Assembly (NCBI RefSeq): GCF_030070105.1
Contig: NZ_JASJOO010000006.1
Coordinates: 293,788 to 357,787, forward strand
Direction of reading: 5' to 3'
Origin: Bermanella sp. WJH001
Lineage (GTDB): Bacteria > Pseudomonadota > Gammaproteobacteria > Pseudomonadales > Oceanobacteraceae
DNA length: 64,000 nt
Each line of letters starts with the position of its first letter. Within the stretch, counting starts at the first letter, position 1. Made by a program: the position numbers and the translations under genes. The notes under the pieces were generated by a model. That model worked only from the letters and a program-made list of their open reading frames with translations, was not told where the DNA came from and did no database searches. Shown here piece after piece: positions 55,287 to 62,620 of the stretch.

Positions 55287-56435
55287 ATGGCAATACGGTT
55301 GTTGGTGGTGGATGATTCCGGTTTTTTTCAAAAACGAATCTCTGAAATTCTCAAGCCCGTCACTGATATTCAAATTGTTGGTTTTGCAAATAATGGTCGT
55401 GAGGCAATCGAAAAAGTCGAGAGCCTAAAACCCGATGTTGTGACCATGGATTACGAAATGCCAGTGATGGATGGTTTAACCGCACTGCGCAATATCATGA
55501 AATTAAGACCGACACCGGTCTTAATGTTTTCATCTCTCACTTATGATGGTGCCCGCGTTACTCTTGATGCATTAGATGCTGGTGCCGTCGACTTTTTACC
55601 TAAAAACTTTGAAGATCTTCAGCGCGGTGGCGAGAAAATTCGTAATATTTTGAGTGACAAAATTAAAAGTGTCGCTAAATATTATAATCGTTCCGCTTCA
55701 GCTCAATCTCATTCGGCTAATACATCAGCGTCACCGGTTGTGAGTGAAAAGGTTGAACCGAATGCACCTGTTAATCGAGCGTATACAAGGGAAAATGTTT
55801 CTACTGAAAAAAAATCCGAACCACCGGTTTCTGCAAATGCGATATCTAGGCGGGTTGAAAGTAATACCCGCTTAAATGCAATAGATGTGGTGTTGATTGG
55901 CACAAGTACAGGTGGCCCTGTTGCATTGCAAAAAGTATTAACCGAGCTGCCAAGTCATTTTTCGAAACCCATTATTTTAATTCAACATATGCCCGCCTCG
56001 TTTACAGGGGCGTTCGCAGAGCGATTAAATAAACTGTGTAATATTGAGGTTAAGTTAGCGCAAGATGGGGATGCATTAAAAGCGGGGCAGGCATTGTTGG
56101 CCCCTGGTGGTCAGCAATTAATGTTAGATCGAGGTCGCGTCAGAGTAATAGATGGGGATGATCGCGTTAATTATCGACCCTGTGTGGATATTACATTTGC
56201 CAGCGCGGCTAAGCATTATCCAGGAAGAGCATTGGGTATCGTACTCACAGGCATGGGCAGTGACGGAAAAGAAGGTGCGGCTTTGATGAAACAAGGTGGC
56301 TCATCTATTTGGGCGCAAGATCAGCAGACCTGTGTGATTTACGGCATGCCCATGGCCATTGCTAAGGCAAATTTAGCCGACGCAGTATTACCTTTACAAG
56401 ATATTGCAGCGAAGTTGATCAAAGAGGTTCGTTGA
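55287..56435 (+). CDS. cheB: Chemoreceptor methylesterase CheB of the flagellar cluster
   Basis: 382 residues. Receiver MAIRLLVVDDSGFFQKRI with Asp in VVTMDYEMPVMDG. A Ser/Ala-rich linker (about 135-195) leads to the methylesterase with Ser in IGTSTGGPVAL, His in ILIQHMPASFTGAF and Asp in VLTGMGSDGKEGAAL. It is distinct from the CheB at 34890. The stop overlaps the motC start by one base. Confidence 0.96.
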   Translation: MAIRLLVVDDSGFFQKRISEILKPVTDIQIVGFANNGREAIEKVESLKPDVVTMDYEMPVMDGLTALRNIMKLRPTPVLMFSSLTYDGARVTLDALDAGAVDFLPKNFEDLQRGGEKIRNILSDKIKSVAKYYNRSASAQSHSANTSASPVVSEKVEPNAPVNRAYTRENVSTEKKSEPPVSANAISRRVESNTRLNAIDVVLIGTSTGGPVALQKVLTELPSHFSKPIILIQHMPASFTGAFAERLNKLCNIEVKLAQDGDALKAGQALLAPGGQQLMLDRGRVRVIDGDDRVNYRPCVDITFASAAKHYPGRALGIVLTGMGSDGKEGAALMKQGGSSIWAQDQQTCVIYGMPMAIAKANLADAVLPLQDIAAKLIKEVR

Positions 56436-57181
56436 TGGATATTTTAAGCCTAGCAGGGATTGTGCTGGGAGTTGCCGCTATCTTGTTGGGCAATATGCTG
56501 GAAGGAGGCCTAAATTCAGCCCTGATAAATGGTCCGGCTGCCATTATTGTTTTTGGAGGCACCTTTGCGGCTGTTTTAGTGCAAACGCCTTTTTCCGTGA
56601 TGCAATCTGCGTTTACCCGAACCATCTGGTTGATTTATCCCCCTGACCATAGTCTTGACGAATTATTAAATACATTATGTAAATGGTCACAGACAGCAAG
56701 AAAAGAAGGGTTAATTGGTTTAGAAAGCAGCGCTAAATCTGCAACGCTTTTAGCGAAAAAAGGCTTAAATTTATTAGCCGATGGGCAAACTCCTACCGCT
56801 ATTCGATCAAGTTTAGAATTAGACTTGTATCGACAAGAAGACGCAGGTTTACAATCTGCACACGTTTATGAAAGTTTGGGGGGGTATGCGCCCACCATCG
56901 GAATATTAGGTGCCGTCCTTGGCTTAATGCAGGTATTGGGAAACTTAACTGACCCTGAGCAAATTGGCCCAGGCATCGCCACCGCATTTGTGGCAACTAT
57001 TTACGGTGTGGGCAGTGCCAACTTAATGTTTTTACCCATTGCACAGCGTTTAAAATTTTTAGTGCGCAAAGAATATTTATATAACGAACTCATCATCGAA
57101 GGTTTGGTGGCCATTGCAGAAGGTGAGCATCCCAACTCCATTCGTTACCGTTATGAAAATATTAAAAAAGGTGCACATTAA
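56435..57181 (+). CDS. motC: Flagellar stator protein MotC (MotA/PomA family)
   Basis: 248 residues from ATG 56435 with AAAGAGG 7 bases upstream. Four membrane helices are visible (LSLAGIVLGVAAILLGNML; AAIIVFGGTFAAVLVQ; YAPTIGILGAVLGLMQVL; ATAFVATIYGVGSANLMFL). The Pro in GYAPTIGILGAVLGL and the GIATAFVATIYGVG motif are stator signatures. MotC and MotD form an ion-driven stator. Order cheB-motC-motD-parA matches Pseudomonas. Confidence 0.95.
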   Translation: MDILSLAGIVLGVAAILLGNMLEGGLNSALINGPAAIIVFGGTFAAVLVQTPFSVMQSAFTRTIWLIYPPDHSLDELLNTLCKWSQTARKEGLIGLESSAKSATLLAKKGLNLLADGQTPTAIRSSLELDLYRQEDAGLQSAHVYESLGGYAPTIGILGAVLGLMQVLGNLTDPEQIGPGIATAFVATIYGVGSANLMFLPIAQRLKFLVRKEYLYNELIIEGLVAIAEGEHPNSIRYRYENIKKGAH

Positions 57182-57196
57182 TGCAAAGAGAATGTG

Positions 57197-57967
57197 ATGC
57201 CTAGACGACACGCTCCACCAGAGTCCGTACACGCGCAGCGCTGGATGGTGTCTTACGCAGACTTCATGACACTCATGTTTGCATTTTTTGTGGTGTTATA
57301 TGCATCGTCTTCTTTAAATGATGAAAAATTTAAACAAATGAGTGACGTCTTCATAGGGGTGTTTGATCAGCCCGCAGCTTTATCTTTGCCGCAAGATTTT
57401 CAAACTTTAATGTCGCAATTATCCGACAGTTTGAGAGAACCAGAAGACAAAGTGGATGAGATTCTCAATTTAGATAAAAACGAAGAGCGCTTGCATAATT
57501 CACTACAAGCTTTAATTGATCAGTCTATTAACAAACCCCGTGTGAGCCTAAATAAAGTACGTGAATTTTTACAATTAGAAATCCCGTCAGATTATATTTT
57601 TAATGGCAAAAACGATGTTGTGAGCGTGGAAGGGGAGTACATATTGTCTCAACTTGCCGATGTATTTGAGGGCATTCCCAATTTTATTAGCATTGAAGTC
57701 TTTACCGATGATCAAGTGGATCAAACCAACCCTTGGCAATTGGCATCCAGTCAGGGCATGGCCATTTTGCAACTGTTGGCTTTAGATGATGTATCCCCAT
57801 TACGACTTGCGGCGGTTAATTATGGGCCGTTTCAGCCAATTGCCACCAATGATGATGAAGATGGGCAGTCAATCAATCGTCGAGTGCTATTCTTAATACA
57901 CAGTACAAGTGAAAGCGTTAATCGCATTAAAACTGTGACGGATGCGCACTTATCTGCTAATCCTTAA
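57197..57967 (+). CDS. motD: Flagellar stator protein MotD (MotB family)
   Basis: 256 residues from ATG 57197; an in-frame GTG directly before (57194) is less likely. One membrane helix carries the ion-binding Asp22 in SYADFMTLMFAFFVVLYA. The periplasmic part has an OmpA-like peptidoglycan-binding segment (FISIEVFTDDQVDQTNPWQL, then NRRVLFLI), shorter and more divergent than in MotB. Ion type cannot be judged with confidence. Confidence 0.93.
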   Translation: MPRRHAPPESVHAQRWMVSYADFMTLMFAFFVVLYASSSLNDEKFKQMSDVFIGVFDQPAALSLPQDFQTLMSQLSDSLREPEDKVDEILNLDKNEERLHNSLQALIDQSINKPRVSLNKVREFLQLEIPSDYIFNGKNDVVSVEGEYILSQLADVFEGIPNFISIEVFTDDQVDQTNPWQLASSQGMAILQLLALDDVSPLRLAAVNYGPFQPIATNDDEDGQSINRRVLFLIHSTSESVNRIKTVTDAHLSANP

Positions 57968-58013
57968 TAAGGATAGGAATAAAATCTGCATAGTAATATG
58001 TAGGTCGACAAGA

Positions 58014-58039
58014 TTGCCGCTTTTCGGCAACGTGTTTTT
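58014..58039 (+). terminator. Weak terminator-like hairpin before parA
   Basis: TTGCCG (58014-58019) pairs with CGGCAA (58025-58030) around CTTTT. A T run comes only after a CGTG spacer (58035-58039), so termination would be weak. It might separate motCD from the parA-parP genes. Confidence 0.4.
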
Positions 58040-58056
58040 AGGCCAAGGAGTGAGTT

Positions 58057-58836
58057 GTGCACGTATGGGCCGTAGCTAATCAAAAAGGTGGAGTAGGTAA
58101 AACCACCACCACAGTCAGTCTTGCGGGGTTACTGCGCGAGCAAGGTCATCGTGTGTTAATGGTAGACCTTGATCCTCACGGTTCGCTCACCAGTTATTTT
58201 AAATATGATCCTGATGAGATTGAGTTCAGCACCTTTGATTTATTCATGCATGAAGGAAAGGTGCCTGAGGACCTGCCTAAAAAAATCATCAAAACCACAT
58301 CAAAAGAGGGCATTGATTTATTTCCTGCCAGTACCGCCCTTGCCACCCTTGAACGTAAAGTGGCAGGCCAAGGTGGAATGGGTTTGGTGATATCAAAAGC
58401 ATTGGCGAGTTTATGGGATGATTACGAATTTGTTTTGATTGATACGCCACCTATTTTAGGCGTGTTAATGATCAATGCTTTGGCCGCAGCACAACGATTG
58501 TTGATCCCAGTGCAAACAGAATTTCTAGCGGTAAAAGGGCTTGAGCGCATGACTCATACGTTAGGTATGGTCATGCAAAGTACCAAAAAGCAGTTGCCGT
58601 TTATGATTATTCCCACACTTTACGATCGTCGCACCCATGCTTCCATTCAAGCATTGAAAAAAATCAGAGAGCTGTATGGGGATCAAGTATTCGCAGAATC
58701 TATTCCGGTGGATACTAAATTTCGTGATGCCAGCGCCATTGCAAAAGTGCCATCGGATTTAGATCCTGATGGTCGTGGTGTTCGTGTGTATCGTCACTTG
58801 CTTAGTAATTTACTAAGCACAGCCAGTGCGGCCTAA
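58057..58836 (+). CDS. parA: ParA/Soj-type ATPase for chemosensory array positioning
   Basis: 259 residues, GTG start with AAGGAG 6 bases upstream. Walker A is ANQKGGVGKTTTTVSLAG, with MVDLDPHGSLTSYF and LIDTPPILGVLMINAL following. The gene corresponds in place to the P. aeruginosa ParA-like gene after motD and to Vibrio ParC, which recruits polar chemotaxis arrays with ParP. ParP is encoded two genes on. No parB is seen, which fits array rather than DNA segregation. Confidence 0.9.
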   Translation: MHVWAVANQKGGVGKTTTTVSLAGLLREQGHRVLMVDLDPHGSLTSYFKYDPDEIEFSTFDLFMHEGKVPEDLPKKIIKTTSKEGIDLFPASTALATLERKVAGQGGMGLVISKALASLWDDYEFVLIDTPPILGVLMINALAAAQRLLIPVQTEFLAVKGLERMTHTLGMVMQSTKKQLPFMIIPTLYDRRTHASIQALKKIRELYGDQVFAESIPVDTKFRDASAIAKVPSDLDPDGRGVRVYRHLLSNLLSTASAA

Positions 58837-58839
58837 GTT

Positions 58840-59151
58840 ATGGCAGGAGCATCAGATAAAGCCGTCAGTGACTATTTAGACAACCTCTTCTTTGAGACCT
58901 TACCGCCGGTTAACCATGAGATTGTTCCGTATCAACCACTGGATAGTGTGGACATGAGTTGTCGCTTACAACCCTGCACGGATCCATTTTCACTGATGAG
59001 CATGACCGATGTTTCTGAACACGCAATTTGGGAAGCGTTTTTAGAATTATTACTGCTAGGCCAAACGCTGCCCCATGGGCAGTTACAACGCTATGTTTTT
59101 AAGCAAAGCCAAATTCTGTTACAAAAATCGCGGATTAAACTGCAGGGGTAG
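58840..59151 (+). CDS. Small unknown protein with a ParP-like N-terminal motif
   Basis: 103 residues, 3 bases after parA and 7 before parP. No domain is recognised. Residues 6-22 (DKAVSDYLDNLFFETLP) resemble the ParP N-terminus (VATVVQEYMDNLLVDLFP) in spacing and key residues: V, Y, D-N-L, P. The remainder is partly helical (IWEAFLELLLLGQTLPHGQL) and lacks a CheW domain. As I recall, the matching Pseudomonas locus has no gene at this place. It may be a binding partner or decoy for ParA or CheA. Confidence 0.7.
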   Translation: MAGASDKAVSDYLDNLFFETLPPVNHEIVPYQPLDSVDMSCRLQPCTDPFSLMSMTDVSEHAIWEAFLELLLLGQTLPHGQLQRYVFKQSQILLQKSRIKLQG

Positions 59152-59158
59152 GTGAAGT

Positions 59159-60067
59159 ATGAATAACCCCAGTGCGCCAAAACCAACCATTACAAAATCC
59201 ACCCATGTCGCCACGGTTGTGCAAGAGTACATGGACAATTTGCTAGTGGATTTATTTCCCGATGTGGCACAAGACATTGAATCGCTTCAAGGCGAACCTG
59301 AGTTAGAAACCTTAGCGCCGCAAGAGCGAGTAGTCAGTGAACTAACCGTTGCGGACGATGTAGCCGTTGAGGTAGCCATCAATACGCAAGCACCTCAAGC
59401 AGCTCCAGTACAAATAGACCCTAAGCCTGAAGTTGAGACACCGTCACCCGTTAGCGAAATTGAGCAGGTTGCCCCTCAAATCAAGCAAGCCCCTGTGGAT
59501 CATGAGTTGTCCGCAAGTGTCAAAGAAACAACACCAATAGTTGAAGAGGTTGAGGCGCCAGTCGATAGCCAAATCATTGACAAGCCTGCTATCAAACCAA
59601 AAGCGTTGCGTTACCCCCAAGCCCCAGAGTGGGCGCAAGCAGATTTTGATGTTTTGTTATTTGATGTTTGTGGCTTAAAGCTGGCGGTGCCGATGGAAGC
59701 GTTAGGCAAAATCATTAAAGTTGAGCACGAAACCAACCAGCTCATTGGTCGCCCTAAATGGTTTATTGGCGCTTATATTGAAAACGAGCAGCATTTGTAT
59801 GTGGTGGATACTGCCCAATACATCATGCCAGAAAAAGGCTTTAATCTTGCCGAAGACGGCTTTGATTATGTGATTCAGTTACAACGAAGCAAATGGTCAT
59901 TGGCCTGTAAAAAAGTTCACAGTACCGTGAAATTACAACCAGACCAGGTGAAATGGCGCTCCCAGCAGGGTAAACGCCAGTGGCTATCGGGCACGGTGGT
60001 CGATCACATGTGTGCTTTGATTCATGTGGACAGCTTGATTGATTTGTTAGAAGCCGAAGTGAAATAA
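59159..60067 (+). CDS. parP: ParP-like CheW-domain protein of the polar array
   Basis: 302 residues. The N-terminus has a conserved helix (VQEYMDNLLVDLFPDVAQDI). A Pro/Glu/Val-rich linker covers about 55-155. The C-terminal CheW-like domain starts near 160 (FDVLLFDVCGLKLAVPMEAL) with WFIGAYIENEQHLYVVDTA. In Vibrio and Pseudomonas ParP links the ParC/ParA ATPase to CheA and the array. AGG with 6 bases spacing precedes the ATG. Confidence 0.88.
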   Translation: MNNPSAPKPTITKSTHVATVVQEYMDNLLVDLFPDVAQDIESLQGEPELETLAPQERVVSELTVADDVAVEVAINTQAPQAAPVQIDPKPEVETPSPVSEIEQVAPQIKQAPVDHELSASVKETTPIVEEVEAPVDSQIIDKPAIKPKALRYPQAPEWAQADFDVLLFDVCGLKLAVPMEALGKIIKVEHETNQLIGRPKWFIGAYIENEQHLYVVDTAQYIMPEKGFNLAEDGFDYVIQLQRSKWSLACKKVHSTVKLQPDQVKWRSQQGKRQWLSGTVVDHMCALIHVDSLIDLLEAEVK

Positions 60068-60092
60068 CGCCCTACTTAAAATTCTAACTCGA

Positions 60093-60109
60093 CTGGCACA
60101 CAACCTGCT
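60093..60109 (+). promoter_or_regulatory. Sigma-54 promoter upstream of cheW
   Basis: CTGGCACACAACCTGCT fits TGGCAC-N5-YTGCW with GG at 60095-60096 and GC at 60107-60108. Predicted start is near 60120, leaving a leader of about 100 bases. Confidence 0.78.
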
Positions 60110-60137
60110 CTAGTCTAAACTAATAACAGGGAATGTT

Positions 60138-60212
60138 ATGAATTTGACAAGTGACTTCAATTTAAGTGGTCGCTGGTGTTGGGCAACATTAAGTTGGCTG
60201 CGCCATATATAG
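60138..60212 (+). CDS. Possible 24-residue leader ORF before cheW
   Basis: ATG 60138 to TAG 60210-60212, behind AGGGA (60128-60132) with 5 bases spacing. It starts 18 bases after the predicted sigma-54 transcript start. Its stop touches the GGAG that serves cheW. The peptide is Trp-rich (GRWCWATLSWLRHI). No family is recognised. It could couple translation or be chance. Confidence 0.35.
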   Translation: MNLTSDFNLSGRWCWATLSWLRHI

Positions 60213-60222
60213 GAGTGAGTGG

Positions 60223-60705
60223 ATGAGTACCTATGAAGCAAAAGGGGTAGCTGAAGATCCCGTGTTGCAGTGGGTCACCTTTCGTTTAGATAACGAGACC
60301 TACGGCATCAATGTAATGCAGGTACAAGAAGTGCTGCGCTATACCGAGATTGCGCCAGTACCCGGTGCGCCGCCATATGTACTGGGTATCATCAATCTGC
60401 GTGGTAACGTGGTGACGGTTATTGATACCCGTTTGCGCTTTGGTTTAAGTGAAACCGAAACCAATGATCAAACCCGTATTGTGATAATTGAAACAGAAAA
60501 CCAAGTAGTGGGTATTTTAGTCGATGCGGTGGCCGAAGTGGTTTACCTGCGTCAATCTGAAATCGAAACCACCCCGAATGTTGGCAACGAAGAAACGGCC
60601 AAATTCATTCAAGGGGTTTGTCATAAAAACGAAGAACTGCTTATTTTGGTTGATCTAGAGAAAATGATGTCCGATGAAGAATGGGCAGAACTTAACGACT
60701 TTTAA
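60223..60705 (+). CDS. cheW: CheW coupling protein of the flagellar cluster
   Basis: 160 residues. The CheW core is clear (WVTFRLDNETYGINVMQVQE, LGIINLRGNVVTVIDTRLRF, VGILVDAVAEVVYL). It joins CheA (52971) to receptors. It has its own likely sigma-54 promoter. GGAGTGAGTGG precedes the ATG. The neighbours (parA, parP, DUF2802) match the Pseudomonas block. Confidence 0.95.
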   Translation: MSTYEAKGVAEDPVLQWVTFRLDNETYGINVMQVQEVLRYTEIAPVPGAPPYVLGIINLRGNVVTVIDTRLRFGLSETETNDQTRIVIIETENQVVGILVDAVAEVVYLRQSEIETTPNVGNEETAKFIQGVCHKNEELLILVDLEKMMSDEEWAELNDF

Positions 60706-60746
60706 TCGTTAAATAGCATCACAAAAAACGCAGCTTCATGCAGTTG

Positions 60747-60786
60747 ATACCAAGTGCTTTTTACATTTGAAAAAAGTACTTGGTAT
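60747..60786 (+). repeat. Long hairpin between cheW and the DUF2802 gene
   Basis: ATACCAAGTGCTTTTT (60747-60762) pairs with AAAAAAGTACTTGGTAT (60770-60786) around ACATTTG, with one G-T wobble. A/T-rich stem ends make it terminator-like on either strand, but no T run follows on the plus strand. Confidence 0.7.
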
Positions 60787-60831
60787 TCATAATAAAATTA
60801 AAATTTGCCATACGGCAACTGCGAGTGAATC

Positions 60832-61269
60832 ATGTTAGAACTTGTATCGTCTTGGGCGCTTGGCGCGTCTGTGCATCCTTTATTACTTATCACCACAGCC
60901 AGCATCGCTATACTTGGGTGTTCTATGGCTATTTTTAATGCACGTGTTTTATTAAAACAAAAACGACAGCAAGAATTGGTCAACCGACGACTGCATGAAG
61001 ACATGGCTTCACTATCAAAAAGTGCCATTGGCATGGGGCAAAAGGTGTTAGAAACAGAACGCCGCTTGGCTGAAGTACTTAAAAAGCAATTTGCAATATT
61101 AAACTCACAGCCTGAGCATCCATCTTATGATCAAGCGTCTCGCCTAATCGCCATGGGTGCCACCGAAAATGATTTGGTAAGCAGTTGTGGTTTTAGCCAC
61201 TCAGAAGCTGAGCTGTTATTGTCGTTAAACCGAAAACGACAAGGGAATTTTGAAAGTGCCGTGCATTAA
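60832..61269 (+). CDS. DUF2802 membrane-anchored protein
   Basis: 145 residues. One N-terminal membrane helix (LLLITTASIAILGCSMAIF), a charged coiled coil (KQKRQQELVNRRLHEDMASL) and a small C-terminal helix-turn-helix-like unit (YDQASRLIAMGATENDLVSS, then CGFSHSEAELLLSLNR). This is the DUF2802 pattern, whose genes commonly follow cheW in polar-flagellate gammaproteobacteria. Function unknown. It ends the motility block, with a strong terminator after it. Confidence 0.87.
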   Translation: MLELVSSWALGASVHPLLLITTASIAILGCSMAIFNARVLLKQKRQQELVNRRLHEDMASLSKSAIGMGQKVLETERRLAEVLKKQFAILNSQPEHPSYDQASRLIAMGATENDLVSSCGFSHSEAELLLSLNRKRQGNFESAVH

Positions 61270-61290
61270 TTACACTGTATAAAAACGAAT

Positions 61291-61321
61291 AAAAAAACCG
61301 AGATTAATTCTCGGTTTTTTT
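61291..61321 (+). terminator. Bidirectional terminator ending the motility block
   Basis: CCGAGA (61298-61303) pairs with TCTCGG (61309-61314) around TTAAT, with A7 before and T7 after. Confidence 0.92.
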
Positions 61322-61378
61322 ATGCCTGTTGATCGGAAGTGAAATTTATGTGAATTAGAATATCTTGTGCAGACTTGG

Positions 61379-61403
61379 ATCCCCGATAAAAGCATTCGGG
61401 GAT
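61379..61403. repeat. Interspersed palindromic element
   Basis: ATCCCCGA / TCGGGGAT with loop TAAAAGCAT. Flanking text (TTGGATCCCCGA and TCGGGGATGACGG) is of the extragenic palindrome type seen in many gammaproteobacteria. No T run. The gap 61404-61555 shows no gene. Confidence 0.6.
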
Positions 61404-61555
61404 GACGGTACCCACAAGTTCCCAAAGCTAAATTAGTCAAATATTTGCTTGGGCTGTTTAGCTATATCTGCTCCCAAAGCTTACAGCTATAAGTTACAAG
61501 CTAGGCTGATTACACGACCTATACTCAAGTTAACACTGTTAAAAGGAGAATGGCC

Positions 61556-62110
61556 GTGAGTATTAAAACCTCCTTATTGAGCCTGATGATACTATGTAGC
61601 CTAAACACAGCGTATGCTGAAGAAATTCAATCCATCACAGGTGCAAACACCATTGATGCCTATGAAGCCTTAACCTTATTTGAAAAAGGTGCCACATTCA
61701 TTGATGTGCGCGATCAATTTGAATACCAGCTTGGCCATATCCGCAGCGCAGTGCATTTGGATTTAAAGCGAGATTTTAACGACTTATACCTTATTGAAAC
61801 CCTAGATAAAGATATCCCCATCGTCATTTACTGCAACAGTGCCCATTGCTATCGCAGTGCAGTGGCTACTTTTTTAGCAGTCGCCTGGGGTTATGAAAAC
61901 GTACACTACTTCAAAGATGGTTACTTCACATGGTTAGCATTGGACTTACCTGTGGTGATGAATCAAAGCCAAGATGCTATTGCTCAAAAAGACAAAGCCG
62001 ACAGCCAGTGGCGCCTACAAATGAAAGACGCATTGGCCCAGGTGCAACTGGCAAAATCTCAGGGTTTTGAACAAGCCACCGCCCCAACTGTCAGATCCCT
62101 AGCCCAATAA
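61556..62110 (+). CDS. Exported rhodanese-like protein
   Basis: 184 residues from GTG 61556. AGGAG ends at 61548, giving 7 bases; the ATG at 61550 would leave only 1. A signal peptide is visible (SLLSLMILCSLNTAYA, then EE), so the protein is periplasmic. The rhodanese fold shows FIDVRDQFEYQLGHIRSAVH and the active loop YCNSAHCYRS with Cys93 and Cys98, of the CNGxxCxRS type. A helical tail follows (DSQWRLQMKDALAQVQLA). Sulfur transfer or redox role inferred; no partner gene is adjacent. Confidence 0.88.
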   Translation: MSIKTSLLSLMILCSLNTAYAEEIQSITGANTIDAYEALTLFEKGATFIDVRDQFEYQLGHIRSAVHLDLKRDFNDLYLIETLDKDIPIVIYCNSAHCYRSAVATFLAVAWGYENVHYFKDGYFTWLALDLPVVMNQSQDAIAQKDKADSQWRLQMKDALAQVQLAKSQGFEQATAPTVRSLAQ

Positions 62111-62206
62111 CGAGCCTAACGGTTAAAGGTTGAATGCAAAGCAACCAGCTTGACCATATCTTAGCTAACAGATTGTTTTAATTCGTAAAAAAATCTAGGA
62201 ATAGGG

Positions 62207-62234
62207 GTGACAAAGGGAAATCTATCCGTATAAT
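62207..62234 (+). promoter_or_regulatory. Sigma-70 promoter of the tRNA pair
   Basis: GTGACA (62207-62212), 16-base spacer and a perfect TATAAT (62229-62234). A GC-rich GCACGCC discriminator follows, as in stringently controlled stable RNA promoters. Confidence 0.82.
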
Positions 62235-62298
62235 GCACGCCACATCTAAGCAGCTTGCTGTTTTGGTCAATCCCAACGACCAATGATTAGATGGGTGT

Positions 62299-62374
62299 GG
62301 GGCCTTAGCTCAGCTGGGAGAGCGCAACACTGGCAGTGTTGAGGTCAGCGGTTCGATCCCGCTAGGCTCCACCA
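62299..62374 (+). tRNA. tRNA-Ala (anticodon GGC)
   Basis: 76 bases including encoded CCA. Acceptor GGGGCCT pairs with AGGCTCC. D arm GCTC...GAGC, anticodon stem CAACA/TGTTG with loop CTGGCAG (anticodon GGC) and T arm with GGTTCGATCC. It reads GCC and GCU codons. Confidence 0.97.
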
Positions 62375-62413
62375 ATTTTTACAAGTTCGGCCTATAACTT
62401 GTAAATCTTAAGT

Positions 62414-62489
62414 GTCCCGTTCGTCTAGAGGCCTAGGACACCGCCCTTTCACGGCGGTAACAGGGGTTCGACTCCCCTACGGGATACCA
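62414..62489 (+). tRNA. tRNA-Glu (anticodon UUC)
   Basis: 76 bases including CCA. Acceptor GTCCCGT pairs with ACGGGAT. Anticodon stem CCGCC/GGCGG with loop CTTTCAC gives UUC. T arm AGGGGTTCGACTCCCCT. It lies 39 bases after tRNA-Ala and shares its promoter. Confidence 0.97.
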
Positions 62490-62620
62490 TTTCTTTTTTA
62501 ACTCTCCTTTTTATTTCTAAAATTTAGTTATCGTTTATATACGCAGATTGCGTGAAATTACCGTCGCCCAAGGACATCGAGCTATTTTGCACGACAGTAA
62601 CAAACCAAACCAATCGCACA

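Noticed and set aside
57974..57990. Sigma-54 promoter before parA
   Set aside because: GG and GC are correctly spaced, but the -24 box (AGGAAT) and the -12 box (CTGCA) are poor and context is weak.
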